This document shows positions 62,630 to 64,000 of a stretch of 64,000 nt of DNA, piece after piece. Every line of letters starts with the position of its first letter. Position 1 is the first letter of the stretch. The notes beneath the pieces are model-generated. The model searched no databases. It was not told the DNA's origin and worked only from the letters and a program-made list of their open reading frames with translations. Source of the stretch: Kordia jejudonensis (lineage in GTDB: Bacteria; Bacteroidota; Bacteroidia; Flavobacteriales; Flavobacteriaceae); assembly GCF_001005315.1 (NCBI RefSeq), contig NZ_LBMG01000008.1:62001-126000 (forward strand), given 5' to 3'. The translations under genes and the position numbers were made by a program.

Positions 62630-64000
62630 ATGCAAGAAAAAAACAACATTTCAGAAACGAAAGCAAAGGATCAAACGATTGTCAGTAACTCAGAACTGAG
62701 TATTTGGGAAGCCTTGATTCCTGTTGTTATACTCATGGGATTGTTGGCTTACAATATCTTTTTTGTAGAAAGTCAAGAATGGTTTGGCGCGTACACAAAT
62801 CAAATAATTTTATTAATCGGAGCTGGAGTTGCTATTGTTGATGGACTGTTTAATAAAGTTTCAATTGGCTTGATGCTAAAAGAAATTTGGGAAAATTTAC
62901 GAAGTGTATTTGTTCCTATCATGATTTTATTTTTAGTTGGAGCTTTGGCAGGAACTTGGCTAATTAGCGGAATTATTCCTGCAATGGTTTATTATGGTTT
63001 ACAAGTATTGAGTCCTGAAATATTTTTACCTGCTTCTGTTATAATTGCTGCTATAATTTCTATTGCCACAGGAAGTAGTTGGACCACTTCTGCAACGGTA
63101 GGTATTGCCTTAATAGGAATAGGTAGCGCATTGGGTATTCCTTCTGGTATGATTGCAGGTGCTGTTATATCTGGAGCGTATTTTGGAGATAAAATGTCGC
63201 CATTAAGTGATACTACAAATTTAGCACCAGCAATGGCTGGAACTGATTTGTTTACTCATATTCGTTATATGACATTTACTACGGTTCCCACAATAATTAT
63301 TACGTTAATTTTCTTTACCATTTTAAGTACTACTATAGAGACTAATGGAAATGCCGATATCGCTTTTATTCTTGAAACCATACACACAAATTTTAATATC
63401 ACACCTTGGTTATTTGTCGTTCCATTAGTGGTAATTGCATTAATTTTATTAAAAACAAAACCACTAATAGCATTATTATCTGGTGTCGTTCTTGCTGCAA
63501 TTTTTGCTTTAATATTTCAACCAGATGTTTTAAATAAACTTTCATCTTCAAAAACATCTGTAATTACAAATGCTGTTTTGACTGATACCAGTATTGAAAT
63601 TCCAGACGAAGCGTATGTCGCTACTTTTACAGAGAAAGAATTAACGACTATTAAATCAGATGAAGACTTAAAAAATATCTTTACGGATGATGATGTTACG
63701 AAAATTTACACAAAAGAAGATTTAATAAACGTATTTGCTAGCCTTTCATTATCACAAACTGAAGTGGCAACAAAAGCTGAAAATTTAGACAAACTTATTA
63801 CTATAAAACGATTGAAAAAATTATTCGGTTCTGGTGGAATGAATGGAATGTTATGGACAATCTTTTTAATAGTTTGTGCAATGGTTTTCGGCGGCGTTAT
63901 GGATGCTATCGGCGCTTTATCTAGAATTACACAAGCATTATTGAAAATGGCAACAAGTGTATTTGGACTCTTTGCTAGTACGGTTGCTAGTTGTTTGGGT
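62630..64000 (+). CDS. nhaC: NhaC-family Na+/H+ antiporter (partial, runs off the window)
   Basis: Open from ATG 62630 to the right edge (457 codons, no stop). Polytopic membrane protein: WEALIPVVILMGLLAYNIF, PIMILFLVGALAGTWLISG, ATGSSWTTSATVGIALIGIG, VISGAYFGDKMSPLSDTTNL (a NhaC signature with the transport Asp) and IFLIVCAMVFGGVMDAIGA. It expels Na+ in exchange for H+. Between about residues 300 and 400 a hydrophilic, Thr/Glu/Asp-rich segment (TFTEKELTTIKSDEDLKNIF and so on) interrupts the membrane part. Confidence 0.92.
   Translation, partial: MQEKNNISETKAKDQTIVSNSELSIWEALIPVVILMGLLAYNIFFVESQEWFGAYTNQIILLIGAGVAIVDGLFNKVSIGLMLKEIWENLRSVFVPIMILFLVGALAGTWLISGIIPAMVYYGLQVLSPEIFLPASVIIAAIISIATGSSWTTSATVGIALIGIGSALGIPSGMIAGAVISGAYFGDKMSPLSDTTNLAPAMAGTDLFTHIRYMTFTTVPTIIITLIFFTILSTTIETNGNADIAFILETIHTNFNITPWLFVVPLVVIALILLKTKPLIALLSGVVLAAIFALIFQPDVLNKLSSSKTSVITNAVLTDTSIEIPDEAYVATFTEKELTTIKSDEDLKNIFTDDDVTKIYTKEDLINVFASLSLSQTEVATKAENLDKLITIKRLKKLFGSGGMNGMLWTIFLIVCAMVFGGVMDAIGALSRITQALLKMATSVFGLFASTVASCLG

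Overview
The window looks like a chromosomal stretch of a marine-type Flavobacteriaceae bacterium (Bacteroidota). The evidence is low GC content, Bacteroidota-type promoters (TTG, about 19-20 nt, TAnnTTTG), several proteins ending in type IX secretion (T9SS) sorting domains, a TonB receptor/DUF4249 pair, a split transketolase and a flavobacterial housekeeping gene order. The genus Kordia is a guess from overall flavour and is not proven here.

Layout. 0-2.2 kb: end of a TonB-dependent receptor, its DUF4249 lipoprotein partner and an outer-membrane phospholipase A. 2.2-18 kb: a surface/secreted region with a T9SS protein, a giant 3425-residue leucine-rich-repeat protein built from 11 modules, a membrane-bound LuxR-type regulator and a repeat lipoprotein. 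18.3-21.5 kb: the thrS-infC-rpmI-rplT translation operon, with infC apparently starting at AUA. 21.7-22.8 kb: three small peptide genes (one class I lanthipeptide-like precursor and two MLEK...GG micropeptides) next to a dispersed repeat. 22.9-35.3 kb: a mostly housekeeping minus-strand block (asnB-like protein, crtY, dnaB, accA, EamA transporter, LptF/LptG permease, tgt, a toxin-antitoxin pair), then the split transketolase. 35.3-40.2 kb: an outer-membrane protein, an FKBP-like lipoprotein, an S4 protein, a phosphoribosyltransferase, aroK, two identical tRNA-Lys genes, a tRNA-Leu and a T9SS beta-propeller protein. 40.2-44.6 kb: an accessory stretch with two more lanthipeptide-like precursors, small membrane proteins, a DUF2975/XRE pair and a MITE-like 160-bp element. 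44.7-48.4 kb: a carotenoid operon (crtI, crtB, crtZ) behind a MerR regulator that carries the cobalamin-photoreceptor (CarH) motifs. 48.4-53 kb: small hypotheticals, a ParDE-like pair, a TlpA-like thioredoxin and a lipoprotein. 53-64 kb: a Crp/Fnr regulator, lpdA, a secreted trypsin-like protease, a CPBP membrane protein, an Lrp regulator divergent from a PLP-dependent methionine/cysteine enzyme, a YdjM-like membrane hydrolase and the start of an NhaC antiporter.

How the genes work together. crtB, crtI, crtY and crtZ would take GGPP through phytoene, lycopene and beta-carotene to zeaxanthin. The CarH-like protein is positioned to make the crtI-crtB-crtZ part light-responsive, while crtY sits about 20 kb away near dnaB. 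Three lanthipeptide-like precursors and two further GG peptides occur with no modification enzyme (LanB/LanC) or peptidase-transporter in the window. They are therefore orphans locally and would have to be matured, if at all, by enzymes encoded elsewhere.

The most unusual structures are: the giant LRR protein, whose two HYR domains are each interrupted by another domain; the inverted 0.29/0.46-kb repeat pair, in which the longer copy carries three mutually similar ~50-bp insertions; and the set of orphan peptide genes, each followed by its own hairpin terminator.
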